Below are positions 15,597-23,840 of a stretch of 64,000 nucleotides of DNA, one piece after another (positions within the stretch are counted from its first letter, which is position 1; every line of letters begins with the position of its first letter). Under the pieces are notes generated by a model. That model was not told where the DNA came from. It made no database searches and saw only the letters and a program-made list of their open reading frames with translations. Source of the DNA: JAKQIM01 sp964633225 (GTDB lineage: Bacteria; Chloroflexota; Anaerolineae; Anaerolineales; UBA4823); contig CAZWFQ010000011.1 in the NCBI GenBank assembly GCA_964633225.1, positions 1-64,000 of the forward strand, read 5' to 3'. The translations under genes were made by a program, and so were the position numbers.

Positions 15597-17228
15597 TTAT
15601 CTGGCCAGGCGCTCTTTCTCGGTCAGCAGCGTGCCATCAGGTTCCACTGCCTGGCAAGCGCCTCGGATGATGCGAGTGGACACCTGCCCAAGCCCAAAGG
15701 GATTGTTGCGCAGTTGCGGTGCATCCAACACCCCGCTGGTGACGGCGCGCGCCAGGGTGGCAGGGTCAGTAAAGGGGTCTGCTACGCCTGGGCCAGCCAG
15801 GGCCGCGATTGCTTTCAGCGTGACCTGGGCTTCTGCGGCCAGTTCTTGGCGGCGGGCCAGCACGGTGGGGTCAGAGGTCATATCCGGCTGCCCGGCCAGG
15901 GCGTTTTCAATGGCACGGCGGGCCAGCTTGCAAGATGCAATCACATCTTCGGCAGTGGCGGCGTGGTCTGCTTCGGTATACCCGACCACGTGGACGATGT
16001 GCGGCTTGAGCGCCATTTGCAGGTACACGCTGGCTGCCAGGTGGGCGCGGGCCGCGTCGGGGTCGAGCGGATAGCTGAGCAAGCCGGTGCGCGTCTGCCG
16101 CCAGATGCGAAAGCCCGGCCCAGATAACGGCTCCACTAGATCCAGGATAGACAGCATCTTGGCCAGGTCCATTGCATCGGATAACCCGGGCGGGCTATTG
16201 AACATGAATTGGGCGATGTAATCTTTTACGCCGAAGGCGCGGGCGTTGTGGGCAGCAAGGTAGGCCGAGACCACAAAGACCACATCCGGAGCATCGCGCA
16301 TGCCCCAGTGGTGGGGTTCGTTCAGTTCCACTGGGATACTTTGGCCTCCATAGAATGCCATCACCTGCTGGTGCGCCCGGATCGAGCCTTCCAGATCCCA
16401 CGGCCCGCGCCCGTCCATCTGGTTAAACCAGAAAAGCGGGATGGCGCACCAGGCAATATTGATCGTTTCCACGTACATCTTTGCCAGGCGGATGAAGTCA
16501 TCGGTGCCGGAGTAGGTGCGCAGGAGAGGATAATTGCCGCGCCGGCTGGCGGCATACAGGCTGCGGTAATCTTCAGGGGTGCGCACCGGCACTCCGCCGG
16601 CGCCGGTGCGGCGTGGGTCTTGCCGTTCGGGATGGTAAAAGTTCTCCTGCGCCTCCTGGTCAATGCCCAGTGAGATGACATCCAGCACGCCTGCTTCGGC
16701 GATCTGTTCGATACCGCACCGGGTGGCTTCTATGGTGGGCAGGCCAAAGTGGTGGCGCAGCAGTGGAAAGGGTGCTTTCCAGGCGATGCGCTCTGTGGTG
16801 GTGTGAGGAAAATCGGTTTCGGTGGGGGTGGCGGTTGTCTGCCCCTTCAAATAAGCCAACACGGCCTCCGGCGGCTGGCTGCCATCGAAAATGCGTTCGA
16901 AGAAGCCGATGGCGCCTGCTCGCTCAGCCACGGGCGGCGTGCCGCCAAAGGCAAAGCGAACCCCAGCTTCGTGCAGTTCGCTGGCTGCCTCGGCAAATTG
17001 GCCCAACAGGCGCTCGCCCGTTTCGGGGGTCAGGCGATAAGATACGCCTACCAGGTCAGCCTGCTCGCGCCGGGCAGCTTCAAGAACTTTCTCGATGGGC
17101 ACTGCCGGGCCGAGGAATACTGCGCGCCAACCGGCGGCCTCGGCCAGGCGCAGGAAGTTGCTGATGCCTGCCACGTGGACGCATTCGCCCAGAGCGGCGG
17201 CAATCACAGTTTTCTTAAGCGCTGTCAT
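15597..17228 (-). CDS. Fused cobalamin-binding-domain / glutamate-mutase-E-like protein
   Basis: The product has 543 residues from MTALKK, chosen because GGAGG lies five bases upstream. Residues 1-130 look like a B12-binding Rossmann domain: AALGECVHVAGISNFLRLAEAAGW provides the lower-ligand H-x-x-G (the usual D-x-H has Cys in place of Asp), and VGVSYRL supplies the S-x-x-L site. Residues about 150-540 resemble the TIM-barrel large subunit (E) of glutamate mutase in helix pattern and in the C-terminal region around SGVLDAP. It could be a single-chain adenosylcobalamin-dependent carbon-skeleton mutase. It is the first structural gene behind a LacI operator. Function is inferred; classical GlmS and GlmE are separate chains. 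Confidence 0.7.
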   Translation of the reverse strand: MTALKKTVIAAALGECVHVAGISNFLRLAEAAGWRAVFLGPAVPIEKVLEAARREQADLVGVSYRLTPETGERLLGQFAEAASELHEAGVRFAFGGTPPVAERAGAIGFFERIFDGSQPPEAVLAYLKGQTTATPTETDFPHTTTERIAWKAPFPLLRHHFGLPTIEATRCGIEQIAEAGVLDVISLGIDQEAQENFYHPERQDPRRTGAGGVPVRTPEDYRSLYAASRRGNYPLLRTYSGTDDFIRLAKMYVETINIAWCAIPLFWFNQMDGRGPWDLEGSIRAHQQVMAFYGGQSIPVELNEPHHWGMRDAPDVVFVVSAYLAAHNARAFGVKDYIAQFMFNSPPGLSDAMDLAKMLSILDLVEPLSGPGFRIWRQTRTGLLSYPLDPDAARAHLAASVYLQMALKPHIVHVVGYTEADHAATAEDVIASCKLARRAIENALAGQPDMTSDPTVLARRQELAAEAQVTLKAIAALAGPGVADPFTDPATLARAVTSGVLDAPQLRNNPFGLGQVSTRIIRGACQAVEPDGTLLTEKERLAR

Positions 17229-17254
17229 TCTTTCCTCCATTCACCATACTCGTC

Positions 17255-17268
17255 CCAAAACGTTTTGG
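17255..17268. promoter_or_regulatory. LacI operator before the B12-protein gene
   Basis: The perfect 14-bp palindrome CCAAAACGTTTTGG lies 27 bases before the B12-protein start, between it and the lacI-type gene. Two identical copies overlap the lacI-type promoter, so the regulator should control both itself and the cluster. A clear separate promoter is not visible here; read-through from the regulator gene is possible. Confidence 0.85.
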
Positions 17269-17311
17269 AAGAGGGCGAAGATAAATGGCCTTGGTTGAGC
17301 CAATAAATGGT

Positions 17312-18328
17312 TTATTTACCGATAGTGGATTGGCGAACTTCGAGCACAGGCTCGATCTGCACGTGTTTTTCTGATAGTTCTTGACCAGCTATTTGAGCAG
17401 CCAGCATTTGCACCAGCTTGCGCGCAATCTGGTATACCGGCTGGTTGATCGTGGTCAGCGGGGGCTGGGTGTGCTCAAAGCCTGCAATGCCGTCGAAACC
17501 AGCCACCAATAGATCCTGGCCCACCACGCGGCCGTGCTCGCGCGCCGCGTGCAGCACGCCCAGGGCGGTCATATCGTCCACACAGGCAATGGCCGTGGGA
17601 GGTTGTGGCAAGGCCAGCAGGTGTTCTGCGGCACGAAAGCCGCCGTCGCTGGTCAGGTCGCCTTGGATTGCTAATGCAGCATCGTAAGGCAAGACATGAC
17701 TCTGTAAGCTGTCTTGGTAACCAGCTAACCGGTCTGCCTGGAGTTTCAACTCGGCGCTCGCCCCAATAAAGGCAATTCGCCGGTGGCCCATATCGACCAG
17801 GTGATCTACCAGCAGTTTGAACCAACGCCGTCCATTGACTTCAACCGATGGGTACTCGCAAGAGTCTTGCGAGCGTTCTAGCGTTACGAACGGAAAATTG
17901 GCTTTGGCCAGGTACTGCACGCGCCAATCTTGCAAGTGGAGACGGTTCAAGACCATGCCATCCACTTTGCGACTTTGTACCCAGTGTTCATAAGCCCGCT
18001 GCTCAGCCTGGCTGTTGGGCGGCGCCGAAGAAACCAAGAGATCTAAGCCATGTGTGGCGGCCTCATCGCCCAGCCCGGCGACGAACTCAGCAAAGAACGG
18101 GTCTGAGAAGCGCGGCCGATCAGCAGGGAGGATGTACCCGATGCTGTCAGTGCGCTTGCGCCGGAGCTGGCGTGCTGCCTGGTTAGGGGTGTAGCCCATC
18201 TCGCGCGCAGCCTGCACTACCCGCTGGCGGGTTTCCTCTGATACATCATCGTAGCCGTCTAATGCGCGCGAAACGGTGGTGATAGAAAGGTTGAGTTTTT
18301 TGGCGACATCCCGGATCGTGATACTCAT
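17312..18328 (-). CDS. LacI/GalR-family transcriptional regulator
   Basis: The product has 338 residues from MSITIRDVAKKL; a longer in-frame extension would read through both operators and is rejected. The N-terminal helix-turn-helix and hinge helix (TIRDVAKKLNLSITTVSRAL, then PNQAARQLRRKRT) are typical, followed by a periplasmic-binding-protein-like effector domain (residues about 60-335) with GYILP, FGASAE-like and ACVDDMTALG stretches. LacI regulators usually sense sugars or nucleosides; here the controlled genes are amino-acid-like, so the effector may be an opine, sugar-amine conjugate or pathway intermediate. The gene sits 83 bases before the cluster it is expected to repress. Confidence 0.92.
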   Translation of the reverse strand: MSITIRDVAKKLNLSITTVSRALDGYDDVSEETRQRVVQAAREMGYTPNQAARQLRRKRTDSIGYILPADRPRFSDPFFAEFVAGLGDEAATHGLDLLVSSAPPNSQAEQRAYEHWVQSRKVDGMVLNRLHLQDWRVQYLAKANFPFVTLERSQDSCEYPSVEVNGRRWFKLLVDHLVDMGHRRIAFIGASAELKLQADRLAGYQDSLQSHVLPYDAALAIQGDLTSDGGFRAAEHLLALPQPPTAIACVDDMTALGVLHAAREHGRVVGQDLLVAGFDGIAGFEHTQPPLTTINQPVYQIARKLVQMLAAQIAGQELSEKHVQIEPVLEVRQSTIGK

Positions 18329-18342
18329 CAGATAGTTGTTCT

Positions 18343-18393
18343 CCAAAACGTTTTGGTTGAGAAAATAATACCCCAAAACGTTTTGGATGTCAA
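18343..18393 (-). promoter_or_regulatory. lacI promoter with two embedded operators
   Basis: On the minus strand TTGACA (18388-18393) and TATTAT (18365-18370) are 17 bases apart. One CCAAAACGTTTTGG palindrome (18373-18386) fills the spacer and a second (18343-18356) covers the start region, 30 bp away centre to centre, about three helical turns. This is a clear autorepression arrangement. Confidence 0.88.
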
Positions 18394-18445
18394 TAAATTC
18401 GGCAGGAATCTATCCCGGTCAATCGTGCAGCAGCCGTTTCTTAGC

Positions 18446-19885
18446 TTATGGCCGAATGATCAAATATTCTGCCATCACCCACCCGGTTTGATTTAGAACG
18501 TTTCGTATTTCAATCCAGTCTCGGTCATTGACCGTTTCGCGCCCTGCCAGGATCAACACGGGTGCATTTTCGGGCAGCCAGACAATGATCTGCTCTCCTG
18601 GTGCCTGACGTAGATAGGTCCCTGAACCACCTGGCGTTTGAATGTATGCCAATACTGGCGTAGGTGTAAAGGTTGGAGAAGGCGTGAAGGTTGGAGAAGG
18701 CGTGAAGGTTGGTGTTACAGTAGGCGTTGGCGTTGTGGTGGCCGTGGAGGTAGGTACTAATGTTGGTGTGGGTGTGATTGTAGGGGATGGGCTTGGCCCG
18801 GGTGTAAAGGTGAGGGTTGGTGTGGTGGTGGGTGTCAGGGTAGGCGGCACCAGGGGGTCCAGCTTGGTGGTGGGAATGACGATCACTTGAATAGCGAGCG
18901 TACGTTGCAAACGCGCGGCGACGGCCTCTTGCAGTGCGACGACTTCTTTATAGCTTGGCTGGCGCGAGGTGCGCACGGTGATGCTCAGGTGCAGGGTCGA
19001 GTTACTGGTATCAATTCCCACATCGACCAACTGCGCATCTGGCAGGGCTGAAAATTCTGCCACCACAGCCGACCGCACTTCTTGCAGGATGGCTGTTTGG
19101 TTGACAACTCGTAGAGTCAACAATACCAGGGGCACCGCCGTAACCAACATCAACGCGGCTGACACCAGCAGGCTGCGGGGAACACGATGCCAGGTGTTTT
19201 CTAGATGTGATGGACGAAAGCCGAGTGCCACAAAGACGAGAATGCCGGCAAAAGAAATCGAGGCCAGGTTAGTGAGAAAGAGCAGTCCGGCACCCCAGGC
19301 GATGCTCCACTCGCCAAGCGATAGCCCTAGCCCCACGGTGCACACTGGTGGCATTAGGGCAGTGGCAATCGCTACGCCCGGTAGGGCAGCTGAAAGCCGC
19401 GGTTGGGCCAGGGCATAAGCTGCCGCCGCGCCGCCGGCCAGCGCAATGCCCAGGTCGAAAGGTGTGGGATGTGTCCGGGCTAAAATTTCGCCGGGCAATT
19501 CGTTCAACATGCCAAACGGCAGGACGCGCGCCATCCATCCCAAGAATACTGAAAGGACAGCCGCCAATAAAACACCTTCAAATAAGGCCACCACGGCGCG
19601 CTTGAACATGCGCTGCTGGCCTGCAACTGAGGCAAGAGATAGACCCAGGATCGGCGACATCAAGGGGGCTACCAACATGGCCCCGATGATGACTGCCGCC
19701 GAGTCGGTGATCAGGCCAAAGGTGGCAATGCTGCAAGAGAGGATGACCAGCAAGAAATAATCAAAGCCAGGCGATGAGGCCTGTTCCAATTCCAGCAAGA
19801 CATCTTTCCTGCGCCCTGCCGGAAGGATGCTAAGCCATGGGTGTATTTTTGTTAGAATCTGTGTAATTACAGAAGGTTTGTTCAT
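18446..19885 (-). CDS. DUF389 membrane protein with Pro/Thr linker and SH3b-like domain
   Basis: The product has 479 residues. Residues about 35-240 form the DUF389 membrane domain, with GLITDSAAVIIGAMLVAPLMSPI and ATALMPPVCTVGLGL as family-typical helices. A short soluble domain (about 250-340) follows, then a Pro/Thr-rich spacer of about 65 residues, and finally a bacterial SH3-like domain (about 415-479) with YLRQAPG and WVMAEYL. DUF389 proteins have no settled function. The spacer plus SH3b suggests that the C-terminus reaches the cell surface. The stop codon of the ClC gene overlaps its start by 4 bases, so it is co-translated with the transporters upstream. Confidence 0.85.
   Translation of the reverse strand: MNKPSVITQILTKIHPWLSILPAGRRKDVLLELEQASSPGFDYFLLVILSCSIATFGLITDSAAVIIGAMLVAPLMSPILGLSLASVAGQQRMFKRAVVALFEGVLLAAVLSVFLGWMARVLPFGMLNELPGEILARTHPTPFDLGIALAGGAAAAYALAQPRLSAALPGVAIATALMPPVCTVGLGLSLGEWSIAWGAGLLFLTNLASISFAGILVFVALGFRPSHLENTWHRVPRSLLVSAALMLVTAVPLVLLTLRVVNQTAILQEVRSAVVAEFSALPDAQLVDVGIDTSNSTLHLSITVRTSRQPSYKEVVALQEAVAARLQRTLAIQVIVIPTTKLDPLVPPTLTPTTTPTLTFTPGPSPSPTITPTPTLVPTSTATTTPTPTVTPTFTPSPTFTPSPTFTPTPVLAYIQTPGGSGTYLRQAPGEQIIVWLPENAPVLILAGRETVNDRDWIEIRNVLNQTGWVMAEYLIIRP
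18650..18850 (+). repeat. Low-complexity Pro/Thr-coding repeat tract
   Basis: An imperfect run of short repeats (for example GGTTGGAGAAGGCGTGAA twice in a row) encodes the Pro/Thr linker of the DUF389 protein on the opposite strand. It is a coding linker with likely length polymorphism, not a mobile element. Confidence 0.8.
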
Positions 19886-21894
19886 GATGCCTTTATACCT
19901 GTAAGTTTGCGCACGGTATCTAGCGCTGGATCCCCGGCAACCACCACCAACACATCCCCAGCTTCTAAAATTGTATCACCGTGAGGAATCAATACCTGGC
20001 GTCCACGCTGCAAGCTGGCTACCAGGCTGTCTTTTGGCCAGGGGATATCCTTCATTTGCTTTCCGGCGCAGAATGAGCCTGGCCGGATCAATATTTCAGA
20101 CGTTTTGATCGTTTCAGAGGTCAAGGCATCGAGGCGTACCTGTTGGACGCGATGGCGTAACGCTGCGCGGCGTGAGAGGGCCACATCATACGCCCTGACA
20201 ATATCACTGCGCCGCACCATGCCCAACAAGCGGAGCGGATCATCACGCGCCACCACCGGCAGCCGCGAGAGGTCGCGCGGCGACATGCGCTGGAGGGCCG
20301 CCCCGACCGTTTCATCCGGAAAGGCAGTGACCAGCTCACGCGTGGCAATTGCGTTGACCGTAAGTTGTTCGAGCGGTCCGCACTCGCCGGTGAGGGCGCG
20401 GCGATAATCTTCTACCGAAACGATGCCATACAGGCTGCCGTCAGCATTGGTCACTGCGAAGCCATGCCGCCCGGTTTGCAAAAATTGTTCAGCCAATGCG
20501 GCGACAGGGAAGTCTAAGGGCAGGGCAAAGGTTTCATCCAGCATCACATCACCGACCTGGACGGATTCCATGACGTCTACATCGCGCCCGCGTTCCAGGC
20601 GAATGCCTTTGCGGGCCAGCCCAAGCGTATATACTGAGTCGCGTTGCAAGCGTTGCGAAAGCAGCAGGCTGATCACCACAGCAAACATGAGTGGCAAGAT
20701 GATACGGTAATCGCGGGTCATTTCAAAAAGCAAGAGGATGGCCGTAAGTGGCGCATGGACGGCCCCAGCCAGCAAGGCAGCCATGCCTACCATGGCAAAA
20801 GCCGCCGGGACGAGGCTCAACTGCGGGAAAAGCTGGCTGGCTGCCTGGCCAAAGGCCCCGCCCAGGGCGGCGCCAATGAACAGGGATGGCGCAAACACTC
20901 CGCCTGGAAAGCCGCCGGCGATGCTGACCGGCGTTAAAACGAGCTTGGCTGCCATCACGCCAAGCAAAAGGGCGATCCCCAGGCTTTCTCCGTTCAAGAT
21001 TTTTCCAATCGTTTCGTAACCGACCCCAAACACCTGTGGGAGAAAGATGCCTACCACCCCAACCGCCAGGCCGGCAAGGGCCGGCTTTAGCCAACGCGGT
21101 AATTTATGCCATTGCTGAAACACGTCTTGGGCGAGATACAAAAGACGCACATACAGCGCAGCCAGCGGGCCGGCCAATAACCCCAGCCCCAGATAGAGCG
21201 GGAGTTCCCAAACCGAGTTAAAGGCATACGCCGGTACGTGGAAGGCAGGTTCTGGTCCTGCCACAGCCTGTGTGAAAACGGATGAGGTCACTGCCGAAAG
21301 CACCACCACGCCTAAGGCACTGCCGCTGATCTCTCCCAGGATGATTTCCAGGGCAAAGAAAACACCCGCAATGGGTGCATTAAAAGCGGCTGCTACGCCG
21401 CTGGCGGCGCCTGCCGCTACCAATGCCCGCATCCGTTCATCTGACAAGTGCAGCCATTGGCCAAACATCGACCCCAGGTTAGAGCCAATCTGCACGGATG
21501 GATCTTCTGGCCCCACAGACGCGCCGCTGCCAATTGAAATTGCCGCTGCTAACGCTTTGGCTGGCACCCGTTTGAAGCGCAGTCGTCCACCGGCCATGGC
21601 TACCGATTCCATGATCCCCGCCACACCGTGATGGCGCTCTTGGCCAATGAAGAAATGCAGCAGCAGCCCCACGACCAGTCCGCCCAGAACAGGCAAGAAC
21701 AACACCGTCCAGCCACCCAGCGATTGGAGAGCCTGACCGAGGTGTTCAAAAGCCAGTTGCTGAACCAGGTCAATCAGCCATTTGAACAGCCATACGCCTG
21801 CAGCGCTGGTCAGGCCAACCACCAATGCCAGGGTGCCTAAGACCACAGATTCAGAAGGTTGAAGACGGCGCAGTTGAAATTTTTTCTTCATCAC
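19882..21894 (-). CDS. ClC-family chloride channel/antiporter with CBS pair and RCK_C domain
   Basis: The product has 670 residues. The ClC core (about 20-430) shows GSGASVGPEDPSVQIGS, which holds the gating-Glu region, and GGFPGGVFAPSLFIGAALGG for the anion path. A CBS pair follows (about 445-565), then a TrkA-C/RCK_C domain (about 600-668) beginning ILIRPGSFCAGKQM. Combining all three is unusual, as most bacterial ClC proteins carry neither or only CBS. The start overlaps the stop of the upstream antiporter by 4 bases and its own stop overlaps the DUF389 start, so the genes are tightly coupled. Chloride flux could balance charge for the cation/H+ antiporters. Confidence 0.9.
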   Translation of the reverse strand: MMKKKFQLRRLQPSESVVLGTLALVVGLTSAAGVWLFKWLIDLVQQLAFEHLGQALQSLGGWTVLFLPVLGGLVVGLLLHFFIGQERHHGVAGIMESVAMAGGRLRFKRVPAKALAAAISIGSGASVGPEDPSVQIGSNLGSMFGQWLHLSDERMRALVAAGAASGVAAAFNAPIAGVFFALEIILGEISGSALGVVVLSAVTSSVFTQAVAGPEPAFHVPAYAFNSVWELPLYLGLGLLAGPLAALYVRLLYLAQDVFQQWHKLPRWLKPALAGLAVGVVGIFLPQVFGVGYETIGKILNGESLGIALLLGVMAAKLVLTPVSIAGGFPGGVFAPSLFIGAALGGAFGQAASQLFPQLSLVPAAFAMVGMAALLAGAVHAPLTAILLLFEMTRDYRIILPLMFAVVISLLLSQRLQRDSVYTLGLARKGIRLERGRDVDVMESVQVGDVMLDETFALPLDFPVAALAEQFLQTGRHGFAVTNADGSLYGIVSVEDYRRALTGECGPLEQLTVNAIATRELVTAFPDETVGAALQRMSPRDLSRLPVVARDDPLRLLGMVRRSDIVRAYDVALSRRAALRHRVQQVRLDALTSETIKTSEILIRPGSFCAGKQMKDIPWPKDSLVASLQRGRQVLIPHGDTILEAGDVLVVVAGDPALDTVRKLTGIKAS

Positions 21895-23723
21895 AACGAC
21901 ATTTGATCCAGGGCGCTTTGAGCCTCAGATGGGGCAAGCAGGCTCAAGAGAATGATCATATCCCCAGGCTGCCAGGGTTGTTCTGCGTGTACAATCTCGG
22001 CGCTGCCGTTGCGAACGCGCAGGATAGGGATGATATCAGCCGGCAGCGAGATATCTCGTGCATTGGTGGCTGTACGGTCTAATGGGAATTGCCAGCTTAA
22101 CTCATGGATTTCTGTTGCATCTCTTTCCCAATTTGCTACCGTAATAAAACGCCCAAACGCCAGCTTGCCACCGGTTTGTTTCAGAAGCGCCGGGTTGGCG
22201 CCTTTGGCAGGGTTGCTTAACGCTGGGAAGGCCCGGTCAATGCCGAAACTGTCGTGTATAAGCTGGCAGGCCAGGACATTGACTTCCGAGTTGGATGTGA
22301 CTGCCAGAAAAGTTGCATACTCCTCAGCGTGCAGCTCCTCTAGCGTTTGTTCTTCAAGGGCATTACCCGGCGCAGCGTGCGTTCCCTTTTGCCGGGCTTG
22401 TTCTACTGAAGTGAGATTGGTATCAATCAGGAACGTCGGGCGCTCATGCTTATTTAGGAGCCTGGCGATGGCGCACCCCAAACCATTGGCGCCCACAACC
22501 AATGCTTTTTGCTTGCCCATGTCGCGCAAGCCGAGTGCACTTGCCACCCAGCCGGCTGTCAGGCCCTGGATGCTCACCGTCATCAAGATGGCCAAGAATG
22601 TTAGCGCCAGCAGGCGTCTGCCGCCTTCCAACCCAGATTCTGTCAATGCAAGCATAAAAATGGATGCCACCGATGCTGCAATGATCCCGCGCGGCCCCAC
22701 CCAAGCGATAAAGACTTTTTGACGCCAGTTCAGGTTGGTGCTCCAAGTGGAAAGAAAGACTGCCAGCGGGCGCGCAACGAACATGATCAAAAAAACTGCC
22801 AGAATTCCCGAAACACCTTCCTCCCAGAGAGCGGATAGCTCCAGGTCAGCGGCCAGTAAAATAAATAGCACACTGATCCCTAGCGTGGTTAGCGTTTCTT
22901 TGAAGTGGCGTAACTGCCTGGCTCCTGGGATTGCAGCGTTTTGGGTTACCAGCCCCATGATCACGGCAGCCATGATCCCGGCCTCGCTTTGCAGCCACTC
23001 GGCCAGGCCGAAGGTGCCCCAAACACAAGCCAAGGCGACCAGATTGCCTAATTCAGAGGGCACAAGGTTTTTTGCTTTTATCAACAGAGCCAGTCCATAC
23101 GCGCCTAAGACCCCAACTGTGCCACCAATCAGCAATCGTCCGAAATACACCCAGAGCATACCGGGCAAGCCAATCGAACCGCTCGTTGTTGTTGCCAGCA
23201 GCACATCCAGTACTGCAATTGCCAGAATGGCGCCGATCGGGTCCACCAGGATGGCTTCAGCCTCCAGTACAGTTTTTACGGAACGCGTGACTGAAATACG
23301 GCGCATCAGCGGCTGGATCACTGTAGGGCCGGTAACAGTCATTAGCGCGCCAAACAAAATGGCGAGATGCCATTCGAACCCGGCTATAAAATGGGCAATT
23401 AACGTGGTGACAACCCATGAAATCAGCACACCAACGGTGACCAGGTTGCGCACTTCGACAGCGTTTTGGCGCAATGATTTGAGATTCAGGCTGAGAGCGC
23501 CCTCGAATAGGATAATTGCCACGGCCAGTTTGATCAATATGCCCAGGCCGCCGCCTAACTCGTCTGGGCGCACCAGTCCCAAGACTTCTTCGCCAAGTCC
23601 GATGCCAAAGACCAAGAGCAAAACAATGGCAGGAATGTGCCACCGGTGCGCCAATATCTGCGCTAGCAATCCAAAAAAGACTGCTGCAACAATTGTAATG
23701 AGTAAAGCGGTGCCGTGCTCCAT
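21891..23723 (-). CDS. CPA-family Na+(K+)/H+ antiporter with TrkA-N (RCK) domain
   Basis: The product has 610 residues. About twelve membrane helices (residues 5-395) include GPTVIQPLMRRI and AEAILVDPIGAILAI, the ion-binding segments of CPA1-type exchangers. A cytoplasmic RCK_N domain follows with VVGANGLGCAIARLLNKH (about residue 405) and acidic strand-end residues for nucleotide binding; the last part contains a second, C-terminal regulatory segment. It likely exchanges Na+ or K+ for H+ under NAD(H) or nucleotide control. It is coupled to the ClC gene by a 4-base overlap. Confidence 0.88.
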   Translation of the reverse strand: MEHGTALLITIVAAVFFGLLAQILAHRWHIPAIVLLLVFGIGLGEEVLGLVRPDELGGGLGILIKLAVAIILFEGALSLNLKSLRQNAVEVRNLVTVGVLISWVVTTLIAHFIAGFEWHLAILFGALMTVTGPTVIQPLMRRISVTRSVKTVLEAEAILVDPIGAILAIAVLDVLLATTTSGSIGLPGMLWVYFGRLLIGGTVGVLGAYGLALLIKAKNLVPSELGNLVALACVWGTFGLAEWLQSEAGIMAAVIMGLVTQNAAIPGARQLRHFKETLTTLGISVLFILLAADLELSALWEEGVSGILAVFLIMFVARPLAVFLSTWSTNLNWRQKVFIAWVGPRGIIAASVASIFMLALTESGLEGGRRLLALTFLAILMTVSIQGLTAGWVASALGLRDMGKQKALVVGANGLGCAIARLLNKHERPTFLIDTNLTSVEQARQKGTHAAPGNALEEQTLEELHAEEYATFLAVTSNSEVNVLACQLIHDSFGIDRAFPALSNPAKGANPALLKQTGGKLAFGRFITVANWERDATEIHELSWQFPLDRTATNARDISLPADIIPILRVRNGSAEIVHAEQPWQPGDMIILLSLLAPSEAQSALDQMSL

Positions 23724-23840
23724 TTTTCTCCTTGCTGTCCCAATATTGGGTTCATGGCTTGTTTGGGCAGTTTATTTTACCCCGGATTCTCTTATTGCCG
23801 CCCACCTGTGCCCAGGAAGAAAAGTCTTTTGCGTGGATGG

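Noticed and set aside
18642..18890. A plus-strand frame coding a Gly/Val repeat protein
   Set aside because: It is the complement of the Pro/Thr linker of the DUF389 gene; its repeat character comes from that linker.
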